A stretch of DNA of 64,000 nucleotides from Galerina marginata (GCA_023014335.1 JAECYW010000010.1:1426001-1490000); one strand, 5' to 3'; positions 36,286 through 50,406 are shown, numbered from the stretch's first letter. The notes: generated by a model not told the origin, from the letters alone. Numbers and translations: made by a program.

Positions 36286-39050
36286 GGTCGGGCCATGGCG
36301 AACTATAGAGCCTGTTCAGTGACGCGGATTTTCATGGTGGGTTCAAGCGGTGACAATATCAATTATCTGGCGGTTGTGACAAGATTTATGCCCAGTAGTG
36401 CTGACAGCATGAAAGGGAGGATACATGAAAGGCGCATCGTGATCGAGACCAGTAGCCAATTAATTGGTCGACGTTCGTGATGGGCCCGACGACGGACTCG
36501 TGCGAGCGCGACCTCACATGTCACTGTTTTGCAACCTCTCCAATCGGTATCCCAAGGAAAATCCACAAAACGTCTGACGTCGACGTCGACGTCAAATTGC
36601 AGCGCTGCCTTCATTTTGGTAGTTGAACCCTGGAAGGGGTCATAAATACAAGGTCAGATGCCTTTCATCTTAGTTGCACACGACAGACATTATAAATATA
36701 GACTTTTCATGAGAGGTTTCCTTTGACATCCGATACCAAGATGAACACCTGGGAATTGGATGCCCATAAGATCCTGGAATACTTCGTACACCGCCCACAC
36801 GAACACTCGGAACTACCAAGACGTCGAGACACCGACGATGATGGATAGAATCAACCCGGCCACATGGAGAGCCTTTCTTGAACGCGTACCGTTGGTCAGG
36901 AACTAAGCAGAAAAGACGTTCATCTATCTAACAAGGGCTCAGTGGTTTCTCTGTTCATTTACTGTGGGTAGGGGTCTGTTAGGGTGCGTTCTTGGATGGA
37001 TCAGAGGGATCAGAGAAGTCTCACGGAACACCTTAGGCGTGTATCGGGGATCCGCCGTCCCTTCGTCCTTGAGATGGTGCATATTCGATTCTGAACAGGT
37101 GCGTTCGGAGGCGTGGTTGCGGGCCTTTGATATACGTAAGTATAGTCAACACCTTGAAGCTCAGAAACTGAGAATGCTTCATGGGGAGAGCGCTTTCGTT
37201 AAAGAAATCCTGCCTCCTGAGTTGAGCAGTTTATTATTACTCTACAACATGTGATTGAAACCTGGAATTGTGATGCTTTGAACCTGCACAGCTGAGCTTC
37301 TATTGTGTTTGTCATCGTCTGTTATCGGAGGATTGGAACAAGGGCACTCGGTCGAGGAGGGAAGGAGATATTAATCTAAGGTGCCACCTCAGTAGAAAAG
37401 TCGAAAGAAACCGGGCGGTCCCTTTCGACGTTCTGCCAAAGGGCGCGGTAGTCTCCGAGGACCGCAATTGGATTTGAGTAGGAAGCAAATGTCTTTATTC
37501 TGGAATTGACATTCGATCGAGGAAGGACAGAAGGGTGAGTTGAGCACGAACATGGCAAGCCTTCGATCGTTACATTTTACGTGTGTCGGTATTTATTGGC
37601 GCTTCATAGAACCTAGTGCGAAGGCAGACCCAAGAAAACGGGGCCATGGAGAAGCAGGCGAGAATTAAAGGGTGAAAAGCAGTGAAGAATTGCTTCATAC
37701 CACTTGGTGCATTTTTATCAACGAAGAGTCGCGCGGTCGAATTCAAGTTATTTGGGAGGTGAATTCAATTTTAGGGTCTTACCCTTGGAACGAGAGCTTG
37801 GTCCTATTTCAATGGGGATCGACTGTCACAGTTTCTGGGATTTGAGGGTTAGGAAGTACTTGGAATAAGAAAGCGGGGACTCGAACGACGATCAGATTCC
37901 GAACTGAAATGACTTTGACTAGGAATTAAAACTACGAAGAACTTTTGAAAAGCTCTCGGCGACCGCCCAACAGCGCGTCGTCGGACTTACTCTTGGGCTT
38001 ACTCGATATTTTGAGAAATATGCGTGGGTTGCACAACATCTTGGCCGCTCGATCAAGATATACCAAGGACAGTGCAATGCCGATAATTCCAGAGCTCTCT
38101 CCGTGGTTATCTTATGTACTAGCATGGACATGGCGGATTTTGATAAATTGTCCATTGAATCTGAAATGATCCATGGATCTAAGTAACTAAAAAATGTAAA
38201 AGCTCTTACTCTGGTCAACTACCCAAGAGAAAAAACAATTCAATATAGGCCTTAAGTTCCCTTGAGATGTCCGGAAATCAAACGTATCAGGGATGGTTGC
38301 AACCCGATACTTCTCGGAGGCCCTACTGGGCTGGTGCTAACTATCAAGCACTGGAATTAGATATGAGAACCACCAAAGATTTTGAGATACCAGCGCCATA
38401 AATTTTCTGTCACACTGCGCGGTGAATTTGAACAGATGTATAAACCATGCTAGATAGCAGATGAAAGTAGTCTCGTTGATGAGGCTGATGCAACAGCAGG
38501 TCTGATAAGTAAATAGATCTAAAAATAGAACATCCTTGACATGTTTAAAAGAGTGTTGAGTTCATTTGCAAGCTTGAGCTGCGCTTATCAAAGTCCGTAG
38601 GCGGTCGGTTCACCCAGTTGCAGACCAACACGTTGGACGGTCCCACGACTTCAAACACCCGCTTGCCAGCTGGCTTCACCACTGGTTTCACAGCTTCTCA
38701 CTCGGCATTGCTTAAAATGGAGTCCTTTGATGTATGCCAATGGCACTGCCGGCGACGCTCAAACCCTCATCGAGTTATCTGCGGTCTTCATTTGCAAGCT
38801 TTCGTTCAGAATGTGGTGGTCATTTCTTTGTATAATTATAAGGTCTAGGTGACTCTCAGAGGACATTTTCGGTCTGTACCAGAACGTCTTTATCGAGCTA
38901 TTTTTGCCCTTAAATTGATCGCAAATAATATCGGCTTCTTAATGCGGATAACGGCCCAAACAACCCTGCAAGGGTTCGAGCGTCGTAACGTCCTTATTGA
39001 CCGCAGGAGATTATGTAGTCTTCCGTCTCTTACCATCACCGACAACGACC
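36286..39050. other. Gene-poor region
   Basis: About 2.8 kb upstream of both the viperin-like relic (-) and the glucanase gene (+). A 20-base perfect palindrome built from TGACGTCGAC and its reverse complement lies at 36575-36594. A minus-strand frame at 36363-36614 starts MKAALQFDVDVDVRRF and ends with a hydrophobic stretch (ILPFMLSALLGINLV); it could be a remnant of the viperin N-terminal anchor but is not connected. No other coding signal was recognised. Confidence 0.4.
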
Positions 39051-42000
39051 ATGGCCCATTACAACACATTATCAAGGGAAGAACATGAACTCTCCCCCTC
39101 TCCAGCTATTGGCTCGCAAGCTGATCTCAACGACCCCTGGAACGAGGAACTCATAAGCATGGTGAGCTCGAGGCAAAGGACGCGTTTTTTGTGTTGACAT
39201 CTTCTGCCCGAAGTACCGAGACGACCCACCCATGGAAGACAGAGCTGCCCTACAACCAAAACGTCCCACTCGTGCACTTTCCCAAAGGATGGCTCAGGAA
39301 AAAAAGAGAAAACGAAGATTTACGTGGATCGGGGTTGTCGTTGTAATCATCGTGCTTGCTGCAGTCGGAGCGGCCCTTGGGGTGGAACTGAGCAAAAAGG
39401 GATCATCAAGTAATAGTTCAGGTTCTACAACAGGAAGTGGAAGTGGGAGTGGAAGTAGCGGTGGATCGGGCTCCTCTTCGTCGACGTCGGGGAAAACTGG
39501 CAGCAAGATCGTTATGGATGACGGGACGAGCTTTGTTTACAACAACGACTTTAGCGGTGACTGGGCTTACGATCCGAAACAACCCTTCGCAGCTGGTGGC
39601 AAGGCGCAAAGTTGGAGTCCACGCGTTGGACAGGAGCAATGGGTTTGGGGCACGAACGTTGTGAAAGGCGTCAATCTTGGGCAAGTGCACATATCTTTAC
39701 TTTATATGCTTGACTGACCACATATATGCACGTCAGTGGATGGCTAGGTAAGTTCCCAAAGTTACTGACTTCATCAGGATGCCTCTTGATTGCTTTTCAC
39801 CAGTAACCGAGCCTTTCATTGTCCCGGCGCTGTATGAAGAATATGTTGGAAAATCCAGTATTGATGTCGTCGATGAATGGACTTTATCTCTTGCCATGGG
39901 AAGTGACCTAGCCACAAAAATGGAGAACCATTACAAAACCTTCATTGTTAGTCTGTTTCTCTCGGTCCCAATCCGCCTTTTGACGATTCCTTCAGACGGA
40001 ACAGGATTTTGCTGAAATAGCTGGTAAGCCGTTCGCTGCTGATTGTGCTTTGCATTTCAAACCTAGGGATAAGCTGCTGGCCTGAACTGGGTACGGATTC
40101 CAATTGGATTCTGGGCTATTGAAACCATAAACAACGAACCTTTCGTCGTCGGAACTTCGTGGACATACTTCCTCAAAGCGTGAGTTTCATCTTGATAAAG
40201 TTAACTCAGCTCTGACGGCAGATTTACTTCGCCGTTTTCCTCTGCAGGATCCAATGGGCCAGGAAATATGGCATTCGTATATACCTGGATCTTCACGCCC
40301 TTCCTGGAAGTCAAAATGGCTGGGTAAGTTAGAAGTTTAAACTTTTTATTGGCGTATCGATTCCTCACCTGTTCCATGCAGAACCATTCAGGAAAGAGTG
40401 CGCATCTTTTCTTGGCTTTTCATTGAACTTTCATAAACTAACGAGGGACATCGTATTCTCCTTCTCTCTTCGCGTCGGCTTCTACGCTGATCAGGTGGAC
40501 CAGTCAATTTGTGAGTACTTCTCAACGCCACTTCCCAGCATCATTCAGCATACGTATACGTATGCGCCACTAATTGCTTTGTTCTCTTCCCCTTTCCCGC
40601 TGCTTTCCCTGGCTTTCTTGATGCAAATAAAGCATGAACGGAGTTATGGGTATCGCGAATGCCCAGCGTACGCTCACATATCTTCGAATCATTACAGAAT
40701 TTGTCAGTCAACCCCAATATCGGGATGTCGTCGGAGTGTAAGTCAAAGCGGCATTTTTCTCCTCAAAAAATTTGCACTGTTCTATGTGCTCACTATTTTT
40801 ATTTTAGTGTCGGCATTGTTAACGAAATACTTTGGGATACGATCGGACAGCAAGCGGTCCAGAGTTTTTACCTTGAGGCATACCAAACCATCAGAAAGTC
40901 AACGTACGTTTGTCCGTTGTCATTCTATCCTCTCGATGTTCCATTTCGATCACCTCATACATATTTATAACTTCCTCGAAAACTTCGCCTTCCGTCACGT
41001 TACGGCTCAACTTCACTGTGTTTTTTTTTGATGCGGTACTGACTCACCGACATATTTGACCCATAGCGGAACTGGTAACGGATCTGGTCCGTACATCGCA
41101 ATTCACGAGGGTTTCCAAGGGGTACGTACGGTTTTTCTTCGGTTCATTGCCTCAAGATTGGGTGTACTAAGTTCCTGTCTGTATTCGTTCCCCGCAGCCT
41201 GCCATCTGGGCTGGGTATGTCAAACCGCCGTCGCCTCGGAATGGTTTCATTCCCTTCCTCAGTCTACATTGTTCACGATAAATTTTTGGTTTTATGCAGA
41301 TTTTTAGCTGGCGCCGATCGCTTAGCGTTGGATCAGCATCCGGTGAGTGCCCCTCTCGGCCTCTTTAGTGGAGGGACATAACGGACATGGGACCGAGTGA
41401 CTAATGCCATGCTTATCAAAATATAGTACTTGGCATTTACGGGTGATACTACCTCTACGTTCGTCTCTTTAGCCCGCACCTCTGCAATTGGTGATATTCA
41501 TGCTCACCGTCGTACCGCCTCATTAGACCTGATGAGATGGCAGTCAAGCCTTGGTATGTATCCCGCCCAACCTATGATCTGATAAATGCTTTCCGATTGG
41601 GGATCGACCTCGAGCTTCTCTAACTTCTATTTCTCAGTGGCTGGGCGATCGCGACAAATCAATCTCAAAAAACGTTCGGAGTGACACTCGGTGGAGAGTT
41701 CGCGACTGCAATCAATAATTGTGGCCTATGGTAGGCGACTTTCTGGTATTCCCCGGATCTGTGGGAGGTTCTCTGCGCATCCCAGCATCTGACCAGGAGT
41801 AAATTCTTCTCCATTTTCCCACAGGCTAAATGGAATTGGTTCCACTCCTAGTTCTCCGGGCTGCAGTACTTGGGATAACTGGAGCGTGAGTGTCTTACCC
41901 ACTTATTGAGCTATTCCATCTTGCAATCTGACTGTTCTTGTCTTTCCTGACTTATCGTTGTACTGACTGGACGATATTCTTAGGCCTATACCCCTGCCAC

Positions 42001-42815
42001 GATTGCAAGTCTCAAGGATGTAACTCTTGCGTCCATGGACGCTCTTCAAAATTTCTTCTTCTGGACATGGAAAATTGGTAACTCAACTACGCTCGGGACA
42101 TCCTCTTGTCCCATGTGGCACTACCGACTCGGCCTGCAACAAGGCTGGGTTCCTAAAGGTAGGTTCAACGCGAGTCTCGCCTGACGCTAAGGGCAATTTC
42201 TTATTTGTACCCTTTTCGTAGATCCGCGAGACGCTGTTGGTCACTGCGCTCGAGTCCTCGGCTCGAGTCAAATATTCGATGGAAATTATCCTTCGACTGC
42301 CACCGGAGGAGTAAGTGTCCTCCTGTACTTCTCACTACTTTATTGTAGCCGTTCTTTTATTCATTCTGATCCGATGTTTTTTTTACTCGATCTGCCTTCT
42401 CTCTCCAGGCTGGCGCAGGCACTCTCGACCCTGTTCAAAGCGCCTCCCATACTTTCCCTCCGGCTACTATTTCTCCGTCTTTCTCAGGAACTCAGATTGC
42501 CTTGCTGCCAACATACACTCCGACAGGGTCCCTGAAGACTTTATTCGCGCCTACGTTTACGGCCGCCCCCTCAGCTGTCGTAGGCTCTGGCTGGAATAAC
42601 GCTGCAGATAACGACCCCGCCTACGTGTGCGTATAATTTTCCTCTCTCCCTGCCATTCGTTTCTTATCTGCTTAAATCCCTAGACCTATTACGGGCTGTT
42701 CTTACCCAGAGTCTGTCTTTTGTTCCTTCGTGTCTCTTATCTTAACGTTGTCTTTTGTAGCCCGTGGAGTGCAGTCAGTGTTCCACTTCCAACGACAACT
42801 TGCTCTGGCCCTTGA
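39051..42815 (+). CDS. Membrane-anchored glucan 1,3-beta-glucosidase (GH5, exo-beta-1,3-glucanase)
   Basis: It trims beta-1,3-glucan at the cell wall. The start at 39051 is MAHYNTLSREEHELSPSPAI; a basic cytoplasmic segment (KKRKRRF) precedes one signal-anchor helix (TWIGVVVVIIVLAAVGAALG) and a Ser/Gly linker, so the enzyme is a type II membrane protein. The GH5 domain begins at VVKGVNLGGWL. Visible conserved points are LNWVRIPIGFWAIE, IRIYLDLHALPGSQNGW, the acid/base region VVGIVNEILWDTIG, IAIHEGFQG, DQHPYLAFTGD, the nucleophile region LGGEFATAINNCGLWLNG, and FFFWTWKIG. After the domain a Ser/Thr/Pro-rich tail runs to TGA at 42813-42815. More than 15 exons, one only 16 bases long (about 40495-40510, between introns), which restores SGPVNFMNG. 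The reading frame is intact where checked. Confidence 0.92.
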
Positions 42816-43389
42816 TCACGGGTCATTCTACTCCTCTCTTACTGACTTCTGCTATCTGCTCTGATCTATTTCTATTATCTCCAAGAGTCGAACTGGCACA
42901 CGAACACTCCTAATTTGTGAATCTATTTGGATAGACATAACTTGCCGCGGATTTTTCTGCGCTGTAATACGAGTATGGACTGATTTCATAGCATTTCTTG
43001 ACATTTTAGATAGTCTTCCCGGCTCGGACCCTTGCTTTCGTCGTTGGCTGATATAATGTTTCCACAAATACCTATCTTATTCGGACGCGTTGGTTGCATC
43101 CCATTGTACCATAGGGCTTCCATTGTACTTACGTACCTACGGCTTATACAAGTGGTTACATTTCTCTCTTCATACTTACCCACGCAAGACAACTTTAGTC
43201 GCCCCAGTCGCTGATTATTCCAGGAGAGAACATCACATGGCTCACAAATTCAAGGTGACTTCGGGTATGTTTTTTTTTGATCAAAATCGAGTCAATAAAG
43301 TCTATCAAGCCGGGTTCATTGGACGTTTAAAGGACAATTTGCCCATGAGATCGTTTAGCTAACGTACATATGTCATAAATCCTTGGCAG
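42816..43389. other. Intergenic region between convergent genes
   Basis: 574 bases between the 3' ends of the glucanase and the first ABC transporter. No coding segment or repeat was seen. Confidence 0.5.
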
Positions 43390-46300
43390 CTAATGATGTT
43401 GGTGAGAAGTTGAGGTCTTTCCTTGTGCCATCGCGTAGAGTGTAGCTCTGTCTCCGCTTTCGTCAACTAATGCCCTGAGCATGCCCTGTTCCTGCTGAAG
43501 GAGAGAAAGGGGGCTGTCGAATTCGGCCTGTAAAATGTGAGTGAGACTGTCGCCAAACAAAATGACACTCTTACAATTCGACCGTTGTTCAAGACCATCT
43601 AATACTTCGTGAGAAATTGAATGAAATAAATACAGTATCTTCAACGCACAATTTTATCGGCATCCATAATCGTTTGGAGTCGGTGAGCCACAGTGATAAC
43701 GGTCACATCGGACCCTAACTGGTGTCGTAATGTCGATTGTATAACGGAATCGGTCTTGTAATCTCGAGTCAAGACAGATTAGCACATGCGTACATAGAGA
43801 CGGAAATAATACCTATTGCAGATGTCGCTGGAGAGAGGTTAGACATCAAGTACGCCACAGAAATTTTACGTTGACAGACCTTCGTCCAGAATAAGAAGTT
43901 TGCTGCCTCGAACCATAGCTCTAGCAAGCGCAAGGATTTGTTTTTGGCCCACAGATAAATTGCCTCCTCCGCTAGCAATATTGCTGTCAAGAGTGAGGCG
44001 TGCCTCTCCAAGCTCCTCTTGAAGCGAGAACAATCCCGCAGCATGGAGAGCATCGTTCAGCGTTGCATCGTCGTGTTGGTCAAATGGGTCCAAATTTCGT
44101 CGCAAGGTACCTGAATTATTTAACGTGGATCAGACAAGGAGGAAGGAAGGTATTCGTAATCTGCGCAGCAATTACCACTGAGAAGCTCGGGCTGTCGCCA
44201 GCTTGTGAGACCATCGTATGATATTTTGGGAGTATTACTCACAGTCTGAGGGATAATGGTGATATTTGACCTCAAAACATCGAGATTGAGGTTGTTAGTC
44301 GGAATCCCATCATAATACACGACGCCTTCGGTCAGTATACACCGTAGTAAAGCAAGGGTAAGCGAGCTCTGGAAAGGAACATGAAATGAGCCAAAGGGAT
44401 TATTGTCAACGAAGAGAGAACGCAAGACCTTCCCACTGCCTGTTCTGCCAACTATTTGGGATTCAGCATGCGGCTATATTTGAGGTATTTCGGACGTACC
44501 TATTCCAATTCGCTGACCAGATTGAATATGGAAAGACAAATCATGCAAAACCTTTGGTCCTGACTGTCAGTTCAGAAGCATTCAGTATATGCATCTTTTA
44601 GACTCCGTGCGGATGCCACTTAACGTACCTGCGAATATCGAGCCGACAAACTTTCAACTCTAAGGTCACCACTTGTCGGCCATGCGGCTGGAGACATTCC
44701 ATCTTCGGTTGACTTAGGTTCATGATCAATATCGATGAAGCCTTGGATACGCTCCAGACTGCAAGGGCCCTGAGTTTTTGCAGGAATAAAATAGGCAAAC
44801 AAAGCTGACCTATTCGCTTGGACTTCGAATTCGTTGAATATTCTCACCCACCACAGGATCATGGTACAAAAGTCGACTGCTAGATTGAGGGAGAACCCTG
44901 TATTGGCCGAACCGAGAGAATGACCATAGACGAGGTACGCTGCTAACGACGCAGTAAACAGATTTCCCAGAAGATCAATACGAATTCCAATCCAGCGATT
45001 CAAGTTGTAGGACATCCTCGCAATTCTGACGTAGTGGTCGATGCGCTTTAAAGATTCAACTTTGAACGGCCCTTGGGCGCTGTACGCACGAATCGACACT
45101 GCTCCGGGTTAGAGCCATATATTTAGTCTATATGTAACAGTCGTCGTACCTATACCAGCAATAGCAGCACTGAAATGTGCTAGCAAGGGAGAGCGAGCAT
45201 TGCTGGGTATTGTTGGAACAAATTATCAGCGAAAGAACTGTATAGACGAAAAAATCGATATGCACCTCATTTCACGTTTAACAGATAGTTGCGCCTTTAA
45301 GTACATATTTCCCAGGTACAGTCCAAGAGATGCCACTGCTATGCCTGGGCATAGAAACAGAGGGGTGAAAGCCACGATAACACCAATTTTCGTCAGCATC
45401 GACATCGCGAGTTCAGTCAGGTCAAGAAATGCCAATGGAATAACCCCATCAACAGCACGGATATCTTGCGTACATCGCGCAATGATTCTTCCTGTTGGAG
45501 TCTCATCCAGCCAACTACCAACCAGGCAAAATTTCATATCAGCGCGGGGCAACGAAGGGCTGAAAGTGGTCTCACCGCAGAGTACTTGTGAGAATCGAGC
45601 TGACCAAAGACTCGTTGATGACCCTGGAGGCTCTCATTGTTCCAAAGATGTAGAACGTATAAGATGCGGTGTATATAAGAGTCGCCCCTAGGAGAATAGA
45701 GGAGTAAATTGAAATGTAGCTGATGAAAGGGATCAGTGTGTGTGGAGGTTTAAGGGTAAGATTTGCGTACAATGACACTCTGACTTCCTCTGGTAAATGG
45801 CCCTCATATTGAGATCCCCAGTATCCGAGGAACCAAACTTGGAAGGTGTTTAGCCAGTCAGTTAAGATGAAGCCTGTGGCCCAGAGGGAAAAAAATATGA
45901 GAGGATAATTTCCCCCCAACCCAGACAAGAATAACTTTATGGATTTCCAGGTGACATGACCCTCGGCTATTTCTTCTTTCACGATGAGTTTGCCATCCAC
46001 GGCCTGGTCCTTCTTCATAAGCGATGGCACTTCCTGTTCGGCTATCTCCAGTATTTCACGACCGAGTTCAAGTTCTTGAGCGAGACTGGAGTCGTGAAAC
46101 AAGGAGTTGTTAATGTCCGTCTCCTGGGTACGGACAGCGCCATCCAGACCGAGTGAGACGATGAACCCGACCACTGGAGTAACCAAAGCAATATTATGGG
46201 TCTTTCGAAGGCATCAGCCTTCAATGTTAGCCACAAAATGTACAACTCCTACCACAAGCAGAACCGTACGTCCCTTGACCAATTCGCCACGGAAACAATG

Positions 46301-49300
46301 ATTAACAATCCATGTAGATCTGTATATGAGTTGAGGAAATTATCAAGCAAGTATTCTGGACACGTACGTGTGAACATCCAGAGCGGCTAAAACGTCATCC
46401 AATAGGATAATATTGGCTCGAGAATAAATGGCTCTGGCCAAGGTAACACGAGCCTAGTCCGAGGCGGTCGATGTTATCATCTGCAACACTAGTCTGAGTG
46501 AGGCTTACCTTTTGACCACCGCTGCCAGAGATGATCAGATCTCGCTTACGACGCAGCATAGGAAACCACGAACCTAAGGGTAAGTCCTTTTTCACCGACC
46601 TCGGTGTTATCTCCCGCTTCAAAGAGTTCTAGATCTTTCTCCAGCGCACATTGTTGAATAACTGAGAATTTCAGTATAAAAAAAAAGATACAACGAACAA
46701 CTAGGTCCGTAATAAATCACCTTTGCGGTAGCGGTCTTCGTCGTAAGGAGACCCAAATAAAATATTTTCACGAATGGTTTCGTTTTGAACCCAAGACTCT
46801 TGAGCTGCAAAAGCCACGCCTCCCTCGCGTGGAAGATTGAACCAGGAATCGGTAGACGAGCGGATGAAATGCATCTCGCCTATATCGTACGCATGGTGTC
46901 AGCGTATATTACCCTTGAAATTTGGGGAAGAAATATACCTAATAACGCCATCAACATGGATGTCTTCCCTGAACCACTAGGTATGTGTGAGATAGAAAGG
47001 CTCCTGGAAGCAAAAGTCTTACGTAGGGCCAACTATAAGGTTAATACAATTGGGCTTGAACCAAAGTTCACCATCGACCAAAGTCTAAAGAATCGGCTCC
47101 TTGGCGTCAATGTTCCATCCTGGGGTTGCACAGACCAAGAAAAGGCAGCATTTCTGAAGCCGATGGCTTGCTTATCGACGACAGATGTTTCAGGCAGGAT
47201 TAGTTCACTCTCCGTGCCCGAGAATGAATCCAGCAGTTCCGTCTCCTTCAAAAATTCGTCGACACGGTCAAGTGAGACCTTGCCTAGCGTTTGAGGTGTA
47301 AGAGTCACTGGTACAGGTTAGAGCGGTAAAGCAAACGAGCCTTGAATTATGTTTGTAATTTGGTTAGATATCCTGTTCAGCACTATTCTCAGGATGTGGA
47401 ATACGGACATGGTCGAGAAAATCTTGGAAGCTAGACGGAATCAGATTGGAAGTAAATAAATATTGACATTGTAGAACACAAACTTACGGGTTAGCTCCCT
47501 CTTCATGATGACGGTATACGATGCGTAGGTGACCACCATTGTTACGGTAGGTATTATATAACTGGAAATACGCCTTGTCAGCAAAACCGACAATGCTAAA
47601 AGTATCCTTACTTCGAAATTCCGCTTATCGCCGACAAAACCTAGACAACCCAGGGACCAGTTGCATTGCGCCATGGAGGTTTTAAAATAAGCGCCCACGT
47701 ACCTTTAGCTTCCACAGAGAGGAAAGCTCGTCATCTCTCTTCTCTTGGATCCTCTTAAAAATCTTGTTTTCCCAGCCAAATAGTTTGACCATGCGTAGAA
47801 CATTCACGGCTGTAAAGTGAGGTCAATTGCAGTGCAGTGGATGGCAAACAGGTCTTGCCTTCGGTCACGTCTTGGATACGGGCGTCAGTCTGTTTGACGA
47901 TCAACAAAAACACAGATATTTAACTAATGTTGTAACGAACCTTTTTCATTCTGACTCTTTGGACGTCTTGCACAAGTTTGGCTATGTAGCCAGGTATAGG
48001 GGAAAGAATGATCATATTTGCGAGTCCAACAAAGGCACTGCAGCATTTTTGACTTCAGTGGTTGTAAACGGCGGATTTCAAAGACGACTAACCTCCACCC
48101 AAGTAGCTTATAAAGAAAGGCGGTGCATAAAGTAATTTGGAGCGGAACAAATATAACTGATGAGAAACTAAGCATTGACAGTGGTATAAAAATCAGGGAT
48201 CTTGCCTAGTAGAAGGAAATCTCTAGCCTCTACGATATTGGTCAGGTCCGTGGTCACAAGGTTGTTGATTTTTCCAATCAAATTTGCATCGCCTTTGTCC
48301 TTTTTAGCCGCCTTTGTAGTTTCGGAGCCAGATGTATCGTCCTTTGGGTTCCCTTTGGTCGACGTGCCAGTGACTGTCGATTCTGAATCTCCAGAGGGCT
48401 GCCGCGATGCAGATGCAGTGGGGCCCAATTCCTCATCCCCACTCTCCGGAGGCGAACTCTCAGCGATGGATGACGTATCTGGTGTGCCTACCACAGTGTC
48501 GTTGTCCTGGTCATCCCTGTCAGAGGAACTCTCGGCCTTTAGACGAATACGTAGGCTGTGTTCGAACACCAGTTGGGTGAGAATGCCCTCTGTTCGAACC
48601 AGAGTCCTTGTTGCGACGAAGATGTATAACTGAAAAAAAAGGGCACGCAGGGCTGGACCACTGAAAATGCAGAGGATCCAGAACCAAGGACGCATGAAAG
48701 CACCTTCACCCTCAGTCTCCAAATAACTGAGGGAAATGAGGCTCACGTTTGACGCTCAAGAATAGGAAAACGACTCACTTTAGGAGGCGATTAACTCCAA
48801 TTGGGGAGAGGAATTGGAATGCCCCTTGACTGAAGATTGTGATACCCAATATCATGTACTCCTTCCCTGTGGACGATGAGGCTCAATAAGTTTCCTTCAT
48901 TGTGCAGCCGAAGCCTAGTCATGCTCACGGAAAACGCGCATCAAACCAAAGAACAGGTGTCGCCTTTTTGCGCCTCTGAACGGGTCGAGATGCTTGGCAG
49001 CGCAAGGTCAACATATGCCGTCTCGGTCAATCTGTATAAGACGACTTACAGGAAAGGCAGTTTCGGTCAAATGGGTTGAATAGTCGGAATCACAGAGTGG
49101 CGGCAATTGCTCATAACTCAGATGCGGTACTCTGTATCCTAAGAATATGACAGGATCCAGGTAAGTGTAGTAGAGAAGGGCGAATAACGAACACGTCTGT
49201 TCGTCATTCGGAACAGGCATAGGATTCTAGGGAACGTTAAAAATCATCTAGAAATTGACAGAAATAGGAAAATAGGTATTTACCTTTGGATCGACTGGTG

Positions 49301-50108
49301 TATAGCGACGAGGCACAAAGAGCGGAATGATCACCGCCGTTCCGAAAAGGGTTGCGAGCTTAATCCACATTATCTTCCCCTCGGATGTGTCCTTCGGGGT
49401 TCCATTGACAATCGCCAAGGGCCATATGTCCCTTTCAAGGTATACTGCAAATGTAGCAAGTAAAAGAGTAACATTGAATCTCGTGGCATGAACGCTCCAT
49501 TTCTTGACGGTCAAAGATGTAAGTGCGAGGAGGGTCGCGTAGAACTGTAGTTGCAAGTAATTAAGACGCGATTTTTGTGAGAAGAGATGTCTTTCCACTA
49601 ACATACGTGAGGGAAATATAGACTTCAGGGCATTCGGAAATTACTGGCGAACCATGCCGCTTTCCAGAGCCGCGACACTCGGTTAGTGACCTGAGCGATA
49701 GAGCAAGCAGGATCACACATCCAACGAGACGCGCGAAAAGGTATCCAAAGATTTTAGTTCCCCCAAGATCGTTGACTCGAGTCCGAAGCGACTGCCCAAA
49801 GGCGATAGGCTCTGGTGAATCCGAAAGTATGCCATGTGCAGACTCCCTTTCTGAATCCGCCGAGGTACTCCTGAGGTGGTTCACAGTAACAACTAGCAGC
49901 TGAGATAATTGGAAGCAGACGAAGAATACGCTCAGGACAAAAGGAATTGCTAAATATTCTTGAAATGGTCTGTTGGAGATTAATCTCCCTGTGGTAAAGT
50001 CTCGGCAAAAAGATTGACTTACAATGCAAGCCATCCACCACCGTCCTGGTCAAAGAAAGAGGCTTTATGAACGAGTGGATGCTGCCACAGCCAACCCGAG
50101 GGTTCCAT
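43390..50108 (-). CDS. ABC transporter, subfamily C (MRP type), complete
   Basis: A full-size exporter of the multidrug-resistance-associated type, likely vacuolar or plasma membrane. It starts at 50106-50108 ([20 protein letters not shown]) with an N-terminal membrane region (TMD0-like). TMD1 follows, with a polar insert of about 95 residues (48270-48560, Ser/Asp/Glu/Thr-rich) in one cytoplasmic loop. NBD1 has Walker [17 protein letters not shown] near 46970, [15 protein letters not shown], signature ISGSGGQK and Walker [17 protein letters not shown]2 carries [23 protein letters not shown]2 has [24 protein letters not shown], signature [16 protein letters not shown] and LLILDEATSAIDYKT, where ATSAI comes from a 15-base microexon. 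It ends at [10 protein letters not shown] and a stop at 43390-43392. Over 25 exons, frame intact at the key motifs. A paralogue in the same orientation begins past the right edge. Confidence 0.93.
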
Positions 50109-50406
50109 AAGGGAGATTTCAAGTTGATGCAAGTTTTGCGAGGTCCAACCCAAATGTCCTGGGTTCAAGGTGAGAAGAGAAAAGGATTCAGGTCGGTCAG
50201 CTGCCAGCCGGACTCGGACTCCATATAAATAGTCCAGGAGCTGTCAGGAAGCGCGTACGTATACCGAGAACCCACCCACCTCAATTACGCGTACAAGACC
50301 ACTCCGTTGACCTCGCAATTTTCAAACCAAATCATCTTTATTTCGAATGACATTGCTTGGGCGCTGGCATTAGAATGGAAGCGATTTGTCGTGTTTTCGT
50401 GGCATA
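50109..50406. promoter_or_regulatory. Remaining native upstream region of the ABCC gene
   Basis: Only 298 bases separate the transporter start codon from the Helitron 3' end. A TATA-like element reads CTATTTATATGG on the minus strand at about 50221-50232, about 115 bases upstream of the ATG. Any further native promoter has been moved 6.4 kb away by the Helitron. Confidence 0.45.

Noticed and set aside
43890..43930. Truncated Walker B in NBD2 of the first ABC transporter
   Set aside because: A 15-base microexon followed by another intron restores LDEATSAIDYKT; the second copy has the same arrangement.
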